Source: Acetobacterium fimetarium
GTDB taxonomy: Bacteria; Bacillota; Clostridia; Eubacteriales; Eubacteriaceae
NCBI RefSeq assembly: GCF_014284475.1
Contig: NZ_WJBC01000004.1
Location: forward strand, 124,001-188,000
DNA: 64,000 nucleotides
Reading direction: 5' to 3'
Positions 41,420 through 51,046 of this stretch are shown here, one piece after another (the first letter of the stretch is position 1; every line of letters starts with the position of its first letter). The notes beneath the pieces are model-generated. The model saw only the letters and a list, made by a program, of their open reading frames with translations. It did not search any database and was not told the DNA's origin. Position numbers and translations under genes: made by a program.

Positions 41420-43798
41420 TTAATCCACACCCTCTTCAAACATTCTGCAGGGACTGATTTTCCGGATACTGTTTGCCACAATCAATACGGTCGCCAGTCC
41501 CAGCAGGCTGATGCCGATGATTGTGAACAACACCAGGCGGGGATCCACATAAAATTCACAGTTTAATATCCCGTTGGCGGCCAGCATCAGTGCCAGCAAG
41601 GGATTGGTTGCAAAATAACCGGCGACAGCCCCCAGTGCTGAAGCCCCGATAATGACGGGCATTTGACTGATCAGGATCTGTCCAATCAGCTGGTTGGCGG
41701 TGAACCCCAGAGCTTTGGAAACCCCCAGCCGGATCCGCTCTCGCAAAATCCGCACCCGGATCACCAGAAACATAACGAAGACAATAATCACGGCAATAAT
41801 CCCCAAACATCCCGTCACCACAATTTTAATAGACGCTTCAAACGAATCCAGCATCATTTCAATGGACTCAAAATAACTGGCCGTCTGAATATTCTGATTC
41901 GCATACTGATTGTTGATTCGGGTCACAAAGCTTTTTGTATTTTCACCGTCTGCCAGATAAACCATCAGATTTTTCTCCTGATAGGCAGGCATCAGTTTTT
42001 TCATGCCGGCTGTTGTAATGGCGGCTCCTCTTCCGAGCATATTGAACTGCTGGGTTACACCCACCACCAGAAATTCCCGGGTTATTCCGTTATAGTCAAT
42101 CGACACCGTATCCCCCATCTGAGCGCCCAGCTTGTTCAATACGATGCTGGTGATGGCAATTTCATTATCATTCACCGGCATTCTGCCTTTCACACAGGTA
42201 TCCACCTTCAACCGGCTGTAATCTTCGGTGATTCGGGTACTGGCGCCGCATTCTTTTTTATCGTATTTGATCACGCCGTCAAAAGAATCCAGCTTGACAG
42301 TATCTGCCACTCCCGGCATTGCGGCAATTTCATCGAATATCGTTTCTTCATTTTCCATCGCTGTCACCTGAACCTCGGCGGTTTCCAGACCGATCAGTTT
42401 AATCATGGCACTCTTGTCGACTGCAAAATTGTAATAGGCGGCAAAAGAAAACACGGTAACCAGACTCAGCATCATGATGATCAGTCCTGCAATCAGATTC
42501 TGCCGTTTATTGAAAATCAGTGATTTATAACCCATTGCCATATTCAGGCTGAGTTTCGTCCGCTCCAGAGGCACTCTGTTTTTTCCGAAATGATGGGTTT
42601 CAATGCCGTTTCGCAGGGCTGTCAGGGGCGTGATTTTTTTGATTTTAAAGGCGCTGAAATACGAAATTCCCAGTACCGCAATCATAATCACCGCCAAACT
42701 GATCAGTATGGTCCGGGGATAAATTCCGGTTGTCCAGCGCAGACCAATCGATGACGACACCACGTTGGTGATTACCGGTGAGATCAGCATCGACGCACCC
42801 AGTCCTACTGCAAAACCGACTGCCGTAATCAGCAGATATTCCACCAGAATTGAACCAAGAATCTGACCGGAAGTGTATCCCATCGCTTCCAGAGCACCAA
42901 TATTTTTGATGTTGTTTTCGATATGCGTAGTAGTTGAAAATTTAATGACGATGGCGGCAATGGCCAGAATGATGATGGAGAAAGCCACCAGAACCGCCAT
43001 AATGATATTAATGAACACGGCAACCCCGATCTTCATGGTTCCATAACTGAGGGTGGCATAACTGCCGGTTCGCTCCGGCCAGACAGTCTTCAGGTCTTTT
43101 GTAAATTGGGATTCAAAAGCTTCCGTATTATCAATGTCATCGGTGATGACCGCGCTGTAGCTGCATTTTGATCCATATACCGGCTGATTCATTAAATCAT
43201 TAAACTGCTTGTCCCCCACATAGAGCTTATACATACTCACATTGGAGGGACTGGCAAACATCAGGTCTTCATAGAAGCCTGCGATCTCCAGTTCGGTGGT
43301 GTTATCATCGACCATAAATTTCAGCGTATCTCCGGTTTTATAGCCGTTGGCGATCTTTAAAACATAGGGAACAATCACCCCATTTTCAGGTATCTGCGCG
43401 GCCTCATCAATGATGGTCACCCGGGAAATATCGCGCGGGGTCTCGCGATTCAGAAAGAGCGTGGAAAGGCTGTACGCTTCTTCCCCGGTATCCACGTTCT
43501 GATATTTGGAAGACATCGACATCAGTCCCTCTTCCCTTTCACTGCTGGCATAGCTGTCAATGGATTCATAGATCTGATCAATCGCCGCATCATGACTGCC
43601 ATCGGTGATGGAAATAAAATGAGCGCCGTTTGTCTCGGCATTTTTCCCATCGATAAAGGTGTCCAGATTGGACAGTACACTGATTCCCACGTAGAGAAAG
43701 ATGGTGGCGATGGCAATGAGGATAATCAGTGTGGCCGTGGCGACCTTGGCCTTCCTGATATTGTTTGTTGCGATCATCAAGATTTTCATGACTACCAT
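41420..43798 (-). CDS. ABC transporter permease, FtsX/MacB type
   Basis: A 792-residue permease. One TM helix is near the N-terminus, then a large extracellular domain (~35-240), three TM helices (~255-390), a second extracellular domain (~450-630) and three more TM helices. This is two FtsX units in tandem, as in BceB-like and lipoprotein or peptide exporters. It overlaps the ATPase gene's end by a few bases (ATG 43798 or 43789). With the ATPase and the upstream two-component system it forms a stress-responsive export module; a role in cell-envelope or antimicrobial peptide resistance is inferred. Confidence 0.88.
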   Translation of the reverse strand: MVVMKILMIATNNIRKAKVATATLIILIAIATIFLYVGISVLSNLDTFIDGKNAETNGAHFISITDGSHDAAIDQIYESIDSYASSEREEGLMSMSSKYQNVDTGEEAYSLSTLFLNRETPRDISRVTIIDEAAQIPENGVIVPYVLKIANGYKTGDTLKFMVDDNTTELEIAGFYEDLMFASPSNVSMYKLYVGDKQFNDLMNQPVYGSKCSYSAVITDDIDNTEAFESQFTKDLKTVWPERTGSYATLSYGTMKIGVAVFINIIMAVLVAFSIIILAIAAIVIKFSTTTHIENNIKNIGALEAMGYTSGQILGSILVEYLLITAVGFAVGLGASMLISPVITNVVSSSIGLRWTTGIYPRTILISLAVIMIAVLGISYFSAFKIKKITPLTALRNGIETHHFGKNRVPLERTKLSLNMAMGYKSLIFNKRQNLIAGLIIMMLSLVTVFSFAAYYNFAVDKSAMIKLIGLETAEVQVTAMENEETIFDEIAAMPGVADTVKLDSFDGVIKYDKKECGASTRITEDYSRLKVDTCVKGRMPVNDNEIAITSIVLNKLGAQMGDTVSIDYNGITREFLVVGVTQQFNMLGRGAAITTAGMKKLMPAYQEKNLMVYLADGENTKSFVTRINNQYANQNIQTASYFESIEMMLDSFEASIKIVVTGCLGIIAVIIVFVMFLVIRVRILRERIRLGVSKALGFTANQLIGQILISQMPVIIGASALGAVAGYFATNPLLALMLAANGILNCEFYVDPRLVLFTIIGISLLGLATVLIVANSIRKISPCRMFEEGVD

Positions 43799-44550
43799 CC
43801 CATTCTTTCCAGGAATTCCCGGAGAATTTTATGCCGTTGGGGATCGTCCTTGACATAGCTTCCCAGTTTGAGCTCATCGATGATGACCCCATCCTTCAGA
43901 TACAGGATACGGTTGGCCCGTCTGGCGGTTTTGATGTCATGCGTCACCATGATGATGCTCTGACCCGAGGCATTGACCTCGGTCATCACATCCAGCACAT
44001 TGATGGCATTGGTTGAATTGAGAGCCCCGGTGGGTTCATCCGCAAAGACGATTTCCGGCGCATTGATCAGCGCTCTGACGATGGCCACCCGTTGGGCTTC
44101 CCCGCCCGAAAGCTGGGACGGATATTTCTGATAACAGACCTCGGTCATGCCCACCTGATGCAGCAGTTCTTTGGCCCGTGCCGCAATGGCCTTTTTATCC
44201 CGGCTCACCAGCAGACCGGAAATGATGATATTGTCTAGCACGCTCATGGTTTCATTGAGATAAATCTGCTGAAAGACAAACCCGCAATGCTTGCGGCGAA
44301 ATACCGCCAGCCGGTCGTTGGAATATTTTGATATCTCTTCACCTTTGAAATCGATCTTTCCCAGCGTGGGCTTGTCCATCCCGGACAGGGCATAAAGCAG
44401 CGTGGATTTTCCCGAACCTGAGCTCCCCATGATGACGGTGAAGTCCCCTGCTTTGATATCGATATTGAGATTTTTTAAAACGTGCTGCATGATGCTGCCG
44501 TTTGAATAAGTTTTACTGAGCATTTCTGCCTTCAGAATGGTGTTTTCCAT
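43792..44550 (-). CDS. ABC transporter ATP-binding protein (LolD/MacB/BceA type)
   Basis: A 252-residue ATPase. Walker A MGSSGSGKST near residue 42, Q-loop FVFQQIYLNETMS, signature QLSGGEAQRVAIVRAL near 146, Walker B IVFADEPTGALNS, and switch His VTHDIKTARRANR. The FADEPTGALN sequence is typical of the LolD/MacB/BceA group. It starts behind GGGAGG and overlaps the permease gene. Separated from the histidine kinase gene by a hairpin and a palindrome, so it likely has its own regulated promoter. Confidence 0.95.
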   Translation of the reverse strand: MENTILKAEMLSKTYSNGSIMQHVLKNLNIDIKAGDFTVIMGSSGSGKSTLLYALSGMDKPTLGKIDFKGEEISKYSNDRLAVFRRKHCGFVFQQIYLNETMSVLDNIIISGLLVSRDKKAIAARAKELLHQVGMTEVCYQKYPSQLSGGEAQRVAIVRALINAPEIVFADEPTGALNSTNAINVLDVMTEVNASGQSIIMVTHDIKTARRANRILYLKDGVIIDELKLGSYVKDDPQRHKILREFLERMGW

Positions 44551-44580
44551 TGTAATCCTCCCGATTAACTGAGTTGATCA

Positions 44581-44595
44581 TTATCACGATGATAA
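44581..44595. promoter_or_regulatory. Palindrome upstream of ABC operon
   Basis: TTATCA-CGA-TGATAA, perfect 6-bp arms, about 30 bp before the ATPase start. A candidate site for the response regulator encoded upstream. Confidence 0.4.
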
Positions 44596-44627
44596 AAGAC
44601 CATGGCCAGCGTTTGCTTTCCATGGTC
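44593..44627 (-). terminator. Hairpin between histidine kinase and ABC genes
   Basis: On the minus strand GACCATGG … CCATGGTC (8-bp perfect arms at 44620-44627 and 44598-44605) is followed by TTTTA. Likely ends the regulator–kinase transcript or attenuates entry into the ABC genes. Confidence 0.6.
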
Positions 44628-44720
44628 CTATTATAGCGCATACTTTCTTAACGGATCTTTTTCCAAATCTTATTAAATTCTTATCTGTTTCTTAATTGTA
44701 AAGCTCACGGCAGTTCGGCT

Positions 44721-46031
44721 TTAGACCACTTTGAGGCGCAGTTCCACGACGAACCCAGCCTCATTGTAACAACGGATGCTCCCGCCCATGCCTTCCATAA
44801 ACAGTCTGGCCAGGTAAAGCCCCAGCCCGGAGCCCGGCGTATTCTGAACCGCTTCGCCAGAACCCCGAAAAAACTTTTCGCACACCAGCGGCCATTCATC
44901 GGGATTCACGCCATCACCATCATCTCTGATCTTTACTTCCAGGTATTTTTCTGTTTTATCCAGATCAAACCAGACGTCAATATCGGTTCCCGCATACTTG
45001 TAGGAATTGCTGATGATATTGTCAATCACCTGACCCAGCCGCAGCGGATCACAGCTGATCAGGCACTCAGCCAGGTCATTTTTGAAGCGGATTTTACCGA
45101 AATGATCCATCTCCCTAAACATCTTAAGCATCACAGTGCTGGGCTGTTCGCTCACATTGACCTTGAGCATTTCCAGTTCTTCCAGCGTGGCGTGAAACAG
45201 ATTGCTGATCAGGGCATCAATAACACCGGCTTTGGCATGGATCACCGCGATTTTTTCGATACTTTCGGCAATCGTCGTTTCTGCGGCTGATCCCGTCTGA
45301 GTATCAAATTTCACGCCGCCAAGTTTCGCCGTCAGCAATTCGCAGATGGCTTTGATGGTGGCCACCGGGGTTTTGATATCATGGGACAGTTCCGCCACCA
45401 GTTCTTTCTTGCTGATATTGGCCTCATACTCCCCCTGCCGGGCTTTTCTCAGCTCCTCCCGCATGAGATCAAAGCTCTCGGTGAAGGCGCCAAAATAATT
45501 GCCCCGATCCATCGGCAGCCTGAACTCCAGATCACCGTCGGCAATTTTTTGGGCAAACTGTTTCATGACCCCGAATGGCCTGAGAATGGAGAAATGCACC
45601 ATCCCCAAAACCACATCAACCAGGATCAGCACCATCAGAAAAACAACCGTAATCATGGCCAGCAAATTATTTTTCATCTTTTCTTCTTCACTGCCGTCCG
45701 TCAGAAAGATGACCTTGCCCAGCACTTCCGCCTGCCCATCCGCCGAAACAGAAGTCAAATCCATGATGGTATGACGATTCCTGATGCCTTCAAACAGCAG
45801 CGACTGGTAGTTATCATCCGTGACCAGCGCGATCTGGTAAGCCATGCCGCCACTTGCACCTGTTTTTTCGGTATCGCCGTTCGCCCAGTCTTTTTCGATG
45901 GTTTTGACAACACTGTTAATCTGCGTGACATCGACAGCATTGATCTGGGTGGCATTAATATAGCAAAACAACACCCCATAGCTGGCAGCTAGCAGCAATG
46001 TAAAGGCGATGATGATTCTTTTTATTTTCAT
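44721..46031 (-). CDS. Sensor histidine kinase
   Basis: A 436-residue membrane kinase. TM1 at ~9-28, a ~100-residue sensor loop, TM2 at ~128-150, HAMP (ILRPFGVMKQFAQKIADGDL), the phospho-acceptor His in ELVAELSHDIKTPVATIKAI (~220), N box IISNSYKYAGT, G1 RDDGDGVNPDE and G2 GSGLGLYLARLF. It starts behind GAGGAT, 43 bp after the response regulator. Expected to signal to that regulator and control the ABC exporter next door. Confidence 0.95.
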   Translation of the reverse strand: MKIKRIIIAFTLLLAASYGVLFCYINATQINAVDVTQINSVVKTIEKDWANGDTEKTGASGGMAYQIALVTDDNYQSLLFEGIRNRHTIMDLTSVSADGQAEVLGKVIFLTDGSEEEKMKNNLLAMITVVFLMVLILVDVVLGMVHFSILRPFGVMKQFAQKIADGDLEFRLPMDRGNYFGAFTESFDLMREELRKARQGEYEANISKKELVAELSHDIKTPVATIKAICELLTAKLGGVKFDTQTGSAAETTIAESIEKIAVIHAKAGVIDALISNLFHATLEELEMLKVNVSEQPSTVMLKMFREMDHFGKIRFKNDLAECLISCDPLRLGQVIDNIISNSYKYAGTDIDVWFDLDKTEKYLEVKIRDDGDGVNPDEWPLVCEKFFRGSGEAVQNTPGSGLGLYLARLFMEGMGGSIRCYNEAGFVVELRLKVV

Positions 46032-46074
46032 GAATTATCCTCAATTGCAGAATCCTGTTTTCAACCGATCCATT

Positions 46075-46794
46075 TTAGTCTTCTAAGGTCTCGAACATAT
46101 ACCCGGTTCCCCAGATCGTTTTAATGTATTTGGGTTTGTTGGGATTCTCTTCTATTTTTTCTCGGATTTTCCGGATATGCACATTCAGAGTCCCATCGCT
46201 GAAAAAGGCATCGCCCCAGATATTAGCAAATAACTCGTCTTTGGAAATCACCCGGTTCTTATTTTCATATAGGTATTGAAACAGCTTGAATTCTTTTGTT
46301 TTAAAACCAGCATCTTTTTCATCGACGTAAACCTTCATGGCGTCACCATCAATTCTCAGGTTTTTGCAGCAGTTATCGTCTTTGCCTTGAGAAACCCCAT
46401 CAGCACTGGTCTCAGCTTTTAAAACCAGCGCATCATACCGTTTGATGATCACCTTCACCTTAGCCAGCAGCACACTGAGCGAATAGGGCTTCTTGATGTA
46501 ATCATCGCCGCCGATGTTCAAGGCAATCAGCACATCGTCATCACTCTGCCGGGCGCTGATAAAGAGAATCGGCACATCGGTTTTTGTGCGGAGTTCCCGG
46601 CACAATTCAAATCCGCTGTCATTGCCCAGATTGATATCCAGCAAAATCAGTTTGACCCCATTCGTCTTAACAAAGCCCATGCAGTCATTATAATCCGTGA
46701 CATACGCCGCCGTTACTCCGAACATTTCAAAGTATTCACAGGTCGCTTTTGCCAGCTCGACCTCATCATCAACGATCAAACAATCCCAGTTCAC
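46075..46794 (-). CDS. OmpR-family response regulator
   Basis: A 239-residue regulator. The receiver domain has the acidic pair in CLIVDDEVELA, the phospho-acceptor Asp in KLILLDINLGND (~53) and Lys in GGDDYIKKPYS. A linker then leads to an OmpR winged helix (FKLFQYLYENKNRVISKDEL, DGTLNVHIRKIREKIEENP, WGTGYMFE). The start is taken as GTG 46794 because GGAG stands seven bases before it; the longer frame has no ribosome site. First gene of the regulator–kinase pair. Confidence 0.93.
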   Translation of the reverse strand: MNWDCLIVDDEVELAKATCEYFEMFGVTAAYVTDYNDCMGFVKTNGVKLILLDINLGNDSGFELCRELRTKTDVPILFISARQSDDDVLIALNIGGDDYIKKPYSLSVLLAKVKVIIKRYDALVLKAETSADGVSQGKDDNCCKNLRIDGDAMKVYVDEKDAGFKTKEFKLFQYLYENKNRVISKDELFANIWGDAFFSDGTLNVHIRKIREKIEENPNKPKYIKTIWGTGYMFETLED

Positions 46795-46993
46795 ATTTTC
46801 TCCAATCCGCCTGACTGAGGCGACCAAACGCCCAAGTCTGACTTTATCCTTACGCTCTTTTAAATAATCATATCATTATTCCCGTGTAAATGCATCCATT
46901 TAACACAAGAAGTGGTCGGCGGTTCTGGCTAGATTTTAAAACTGCTGAACTGGCGGTTGTTTCAGAAATCCGCGTAAAAAAACACCCTTTTGT

Positions 46994-47830
46994 TTATCCC
47001 TCTTTTGCCAGAAATTCTTCCTGGTCCAACAGGATGTGATCGGCATGAAGCAATAAGTTTTCATAGAATTTGATCAGATAGCTATCTGTGCTGTCGATTT
47101 TTTTTGCCAGATTGGTATAATTTGCCCGAACCAGCGCATTTCTGAAATAACTGGCATGCTTTTCAAAAGGAGCGTTGTTAACGGTGAAGCCCAGGTCATT
47201 CAGGTACTGAACCATGAACACGGCTACAGTTCTGGTGTTTCCCTCCCTGAAAGGATGAACCTGCCAGATGGAAGATGTGAAGGCTGCCATGCTTTTTATC
47301 GTCTCATGAATTTCCATACCCGCATATTTTTTCTTGCGTTCAGTGTCAAAATCATAACCCAGCGTATCTTCAATCATGAAATAATTGGCATAAGTCACCG
47401 TTTCCCCGTTGAGAACCGGTTCCATTTTGTAAATGTTTTTCTCCCTGAATTTACCAACCCACTTTTCCGGTAAAATATCTTTAAAAAGATATCGATGAAT
47501 GCCTTTGAGGGAAGCCGGACTAAAAACAAAACCGGAGTTATCGAGTAAGCTGGCGATGCGGGTTGAAACAAAATCACATTCACGTTCTCGCTGATTCTGA
47601 TCGTCTTTCGGCAGTGTTTTATAGTGATTGACCAGCGCCTGCTCAACCTCCAGATAAGACAGTCTCCCGGCGAAATGAACCGGTAATAATGTTTCAGTCA
47701 AATATTCTGACGGATCAAGTAAATCGATTTTATTTAACCCAAAACCCGTTTTCCAGTATTTTTCCTTTTGTTCCGGATTGATTGTTTCTTCAATTTCCTG
47801 ATAGTTTTCTTCATTTTTTCGATCAGTCAT
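46994..47830 (-). CDS. Fic-domain protein
   Basis: A 278-residue Fic (filamentation induced by cAMP) protein. The active-site motif is VHPFREGNTR (H-P-F-x2-G-N-x-R, complete) near residue 197, preceded by the flap region and a helical bundle. Fic proteins transfer AMP or other nucleotides onto target hydroxyls. No clear (S/T)xxxE(G/N) inhibitory helix was found in this chain, and no small antitoxin gene adjoins it. AT-rich upstream region with TATAAT on the minus strand near 47935. Confidence 0.9.
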   Translation of the reverse strand: MTDRKNEENYQEIEETINPEQKEKYWKTGFGLNKIDLLDPSEYLTETLLPVHFAGRLSYLEVEQALVNHYKTLPKDDQNQRERECDFVSTRIASLLDNSGFVFSPASLKGIHRYLFKDILPEKWVGKFREKNIYKMEPVLNGETVTYANYFMIEDTLGYDFDTERKKKYAGMEIHETIKSMAAFTSSIWQVHPFREGNTRTVAVFMVQYLNDLGFTVNNAPFEKHASYFRNALVRANYTNLAKKIDSTDSYLIKFYENLLLHADHILLDQEEFLAKEG

Positions 47831-47982
47831 GATTCATTGCTACCCCCTTTATCGTTAAATCGAACTGTTTAACAACAATCCTGAATCTGATAATTTTAAT
47901 ATTCTATCATATAACATAATAATTATTATACATTATAGCAGCTCTTTTTAGGTATATCTATTTCAGCGTTTTTGTAATCAAA

Positions 47983-48025
47983 AACCGCCAGTTCCGGCAG
48001 CCTTAAGCGGCCGAGTCTGGCGGTT
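47983..48025 (-). terminator. Terminator after vWA/CobT-like gene
   Basis: On the minus strand AACCGCCAG (48025-48017) and CTGGCGGTT (47991-47983) form a 9-bp stem around a GC-rich loop, followed by TTT. Confidence 0.7.
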
Positions 48026-48029
48026 GTTT

Positions 48030-49802
48030 TTAATTGGCAATAATCTGTTTCAGATATTTGATGACTAGATCTGCGAAGCGGTTGATGTCCTTGATGTAGG
48101 CAAAATCCTTGCCATAGATCAGTTTTTCGGCCATCAGATCCTGTTCTTTCCCGGTGAAAACGCCGAGCACCATGATGCCCAGCTGTCTGGCCAGGCGCAC
48201 CTCGCGGGCCGTATCGGCGATGGCGACGCGTCCCCGATAGGCTTCCCTGACATCATCCACCTGGCCCTTGCCGACCTTGATGTCGTTGGGGCGCCCGTCA
48301 CTGAGTACGATCAGAATTTTATTATCCTCCCGGCGCTTGAGCAAATCCTCGCAGGTGGCCTTGATGGCCAGACCGTCCCGGTTGTTGCCGGAACAGAAAT
48401 ATTCGAAAATATTGTCATTGGCCGATAGCGGCGATTCGTAATCCCTAAAACGCTTGATGACGGTGTAATCGAGAAAACTGGAAAATCCCAGCACCCGGTT
48501 GGGAATCCCCACCAGTGTCAGTGCCTGGGCGATAATATAAGACTGAATGGCCACCTTAGACTGGTTGCGGCGCTGAGACCCGGAAGAATCCATCAGGATA
48601 TCCACCACAAAGCTGCCCTTGTTGTTGTCGATGTTCTTCACAAAAACCTTGTGGTTGCTGCTGCGGTTGATCCGCCAGAGTTTGTTGGCCACCAGCAGAC
48701 CGGCGTCTGACGGAATGGCATCCATGATTTCCTCCTGCACCAGCGTGCGGGACATGCTTTCCTTCAGCTTATTGACATTCCGCTTGCAGATCTTGAAATT
48801 CGCCCGGAAGACTTCGACATTTTTCGTCTGCTGGCGCTTGACGTATTTCTGCTGAAACTCGTTTCTTGAATCGCTCCGGATGACGCCGTCGGTCATATGG
48901 ATCCGGCAATTGCCATGCTCGCCCTGACAGACCCGGTTCTGCAGCTTTTTGACCTCACTGATCGGCAAAAATGAACTGCCGTAGTAATAAGCCACTTTTT
49001 CATAAATTTTTTCCAGGTCTTCCTCCTGGACTCTGAGAATCTGGGTGCCAGACTGACCATCGCTGCCATTTGACATGTCCCCCTGGGATTCGCCAAGGAG
49101 GGCATCGGCCAGTTCTTCAACCGAAGCTTCGATTTCGGATTCCTCGGGATCGTCATCGTACAGTTCCTCCAGCATGAAGTCGCTGAAATCACCCCGCAGG
49201 CGGTTCTGCTTATCTCTTAAGTCTTTTTTCTCATCCTCGTCTGCTTCCACAAAAAGCGGGAAGTAATCCATATAGATGGCTTCGATGCCTTTGAGAAAAT
49301 CAACGGTATCTTCCCGGTGCTGCAGTGCCAGCAGCGCTTTTTTGAGTCGGCTGGTGTCCGCATCCAGCATCACGCTTGTGCCCATCTTTTCGAGAATGAT
49401 CGCATGCTCCACCTTCTCCATCAGGTTGTTGGTGTGAAGCTTGTAGTAATTCGCGAAGATATCGTCATAGGCCTTTTTCCGGATATCATAGACGCCCGGC
49501 CGCTCGGCGATAATTTTTTCTTCAACGACCACATCGCTGCCCATCGAGATCAGCCCCAGGACAATGTCCTTGTCGAATCCGGCCCGATAACGGCTGATCA
49601 CGTATTTCTTGACTTTTGTCCAGTCGATGAATTTCCGCCGGCCGCCGGCGGTCACCGCATGATACAAGGCGACATTTTCCGAAATGAAGCTCTTTTCGCC
49701 GCGGTCCATGTTTTCGTCATAGTCGCCCGAGATCGTCCACATCAGATTGGTAATCCGATTGTCAAATTCATAATCTTCATAAATCCATTTGGCGTCCTTC
49801 AA
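48030..49802 (-). CDS. Large vWA-domain protein paired with MoxR-type ATPase
   Basis: A 590-residue protein. The N-terminal ~370 residues are charged and helical, with an acidic segment (~215-255). The C-terminal ~200 residues form a vWA domain with MIDAS DSSGSQRR (D-x-S-x-S), then IVLSDGRPNDIK. The order and the preceding AAA+ gene match CobT/NorD/YehP-like vWA partners of MoxR ATPases. Translation begins at TTG 49802 behind GGAGG. The pair probably acts as a metal-dependent chaperone for insertion of cofactors or remodelling of a client complex; the client is unknown. Confidence 0.88.
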   Translation of the reverse strand: MKDAKWIYEDYEFDNRITNLMWTISGDYDENMDRGEKSFISENVALYHAVTAGGRRKFIDWTKVKKYVISRYRAGFDKDIVLGLISMGSDVVVEEKIIAERPGVYDIRKKAYDDIFANYYKLHTNNLMEKVEHAIILEKMGTSVMLDADTSRLKKALLALQHREDTVDFLKGIEAIYMDYFPLFVEADEDEKKDLRDKQNRLRGDFSDFMLEELYDDDPEESEIEASVEELADALLGESQGDMSNGSDGQSGTQILRVQEEDLEKIYEKVAYYYGSSFLPISEVKKLQNRVCQGEHGNCRIHMTDGVIRSDSRNEFQQKYVKRQQTKNVEVFRANFKICKRNVNKLKESMSRTLVQEEIMDAIPSDAGLLVANKLWRINRSSNHKVFVKNIDNNKGSFVVDILMDSSGSQRRNQSKVAIQSYIIAQALTLVGIPNRVLGFSSFLDYTVIKRFRDYESPLSANDNIFEYFCSGNNRDGLAIKATCEDLLKRREDNKILIVLSDGRPNDIKVGKGQVDDVREAYRGRVAIADTAREVRLARQLGIMVLGVFTGKEQDLMAEKLIYGKDFAYIKDINRFADLVIKYLKQIIAN

Positions 49803-49835
49803 GCCGATCGCCTCCCTTCCCGTGCATTCGGAGAT

Positions 49836-50759
49836 TTAGAGATTGCCAAAAACATCCGCGGCTTCCCAACTTTCCCGGATTCGCGTCTTGATGACGTCCA
49901 GGACCAGTTCTTTTTCGTACTGATCAAAGGTTTTTCCGACCACGCCCATGTCCACCGCCAGCATCGGTTTAAGTCCCCGTCGGATGGTTTTGAGACTGCC
50001 GATGATGCCCCGCAGATCGACTGATTTGGTCGAAATCTCGGAATTCTTGGATTTCTCCTGAAGATCCAGAAAAATGCCGGCAAACTGCGGCAGGATTTCT
50101 TCATTGGCATCCGGGAAGTATTCCCTGAGGATGATCATCAGGGTCTCTTCTTCAATCTGGGGAATGTCGATGGTCATAAAGCGGGAAACCAGGGCTTCGT
50201 TGAGCTCTTTTGTTCCGGCATATTCATAGTTCATGGTTCCGATAAAACGGGTCGCCTCATGGAGTCTGATTTTTTCATAGCCCGGCACATCGATGACCTT
50301 GCGGTAATCCAGTGCCGAATGAAGCACAACCAGGGCATCATTCTTGGCCATATTGATTTCATCGAAAACGCCGAATCCGCCGTTGATGGCGCACTCGTAA
50401 ACCGAGCCTCTTCTGAGCTTGACCTCGTTGTCGATAAAGGTATCGGTTCCGATTAAACTCGTACTGTCGGTGTTGACATGAAATGACGTGTTCCACTGCG
50501 GCCGGTTGAACAATTCGCAGATATTATCCGCCAGCACATTTTTCCCGGTCGCTTTCGGTCCGGACAGCAGGATGTTCTCGCCCTCCAAAATAGCCGTAAT
50601 GCACATCGCCCAGATATCTTTGCCGTAAAACACGGTTTCCGTTGTTGGTACCCGGTCCTGAAGTTTTTCTTCCAGTTTATAGAATTGTCGGAAATATTTT
50701 ACATCGTCAAGAAGCTTTTCGTTCACTCCCTGTTTTAATAGTTCTTCGGTTAATCTCAT
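49836..50759 (-). CDS. MoxR-type AAA+ ATPase
   Basis: A 307-residue AAA+ protein. Walker A LLSGPKATGKNVLA near residue 73, Walker B with GGFGVFDEINMAK near 127, sensor 1 RFIGTMNYEY, and an Arg finger in NEALVSRFMTIDIP. The CobS/MoxR branch is suggested by these motifs and the adjoining vWA gene 33 bp downstream. It starts at ATG 50759 behind GGAAA. ATP-driven remodelling together with the vWA protein is the expected role. Confidence 0.92.
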   Translation of the reverse strand: MRLTEELLKQGVNEKLLDDVKYFRQFYKLEEKLQDRVPTTETVFYGKDIWAMCITAILEGENILLSGPKATGKNVLADNICELFNRPQWNTSFHVNTDSTSLIGTDTFIDNEVKLRRGSVYECAINGGFGVFDEINMAKNDALVVLHSALDYRKVIDVPGYEKIRLHEATRFIGTMNYEYAGTKELNEALVSRFMTIDIPQIEEETLMIILREYFPDANEEILPQFAGIFLDLQEKSKNSEISTKSVDLRGIIGSLKTIRRGLKPMLAVDMGVVGKTFDQYEKELVLDVIKTRIRESWEAADVFGNL

Positions 50760-50923
50760 CTCTGTTTCCTTTCTGTCAATGCCTCGCATCGATTTTACCT
50801 GTTTCTTATTCAGAATGAATTGAATATACCATATAATCCTTATAAATCAAGCCAAATCAGTGAAAAAAGCAAAATTTTTCTCCGCTTTTCACCAAATCCT
50901 CTGCCGGCCAATTGCTGTATAAT

Positions 50924-50954
50924 AAAAAGCAGAGTCACGAAGACCCTGCTTTTT
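50924..50954 (-). terminator. Terminator downstream of transketolase genes
   Basis: AAAAAGCAGAGTC (50924-50936) and GACCCTGCTTTTT (50942-50954), one mismatch, loop of 5; A/T tracts on both sides make it usable in either direction. It ends the alr–tkt side transcript. Confidence 0.8.
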
Positions 50955-51000
50955 ATGTGAATAAAGTTTTAACTGGCATTCCGACTATAGACAAATAGCG

Positions 51001-51031
51001 GTAGTAGTCCCGACAATTGGTCGGTACGGGT
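51001..51031. repeat. Short dispersed repeat R2, copy 1
   Basis: Its complement reads CCGTACCGACCAATT, identical over 15 bp to 55399-55413; GTAGTA also recurs near both. It lies 16 bp after the transketolase gene. Confidence 0.6.
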
Positions 51032-51046
51032 TATTGACTGGCCAGC

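Noticed and set aside
47917-47945. AT palindrome ATAATAATTATTAT as replication origin or operator
   Set aside because: Simple AT-rich promoter DNA, without DnaA boxes or repeated iterons.
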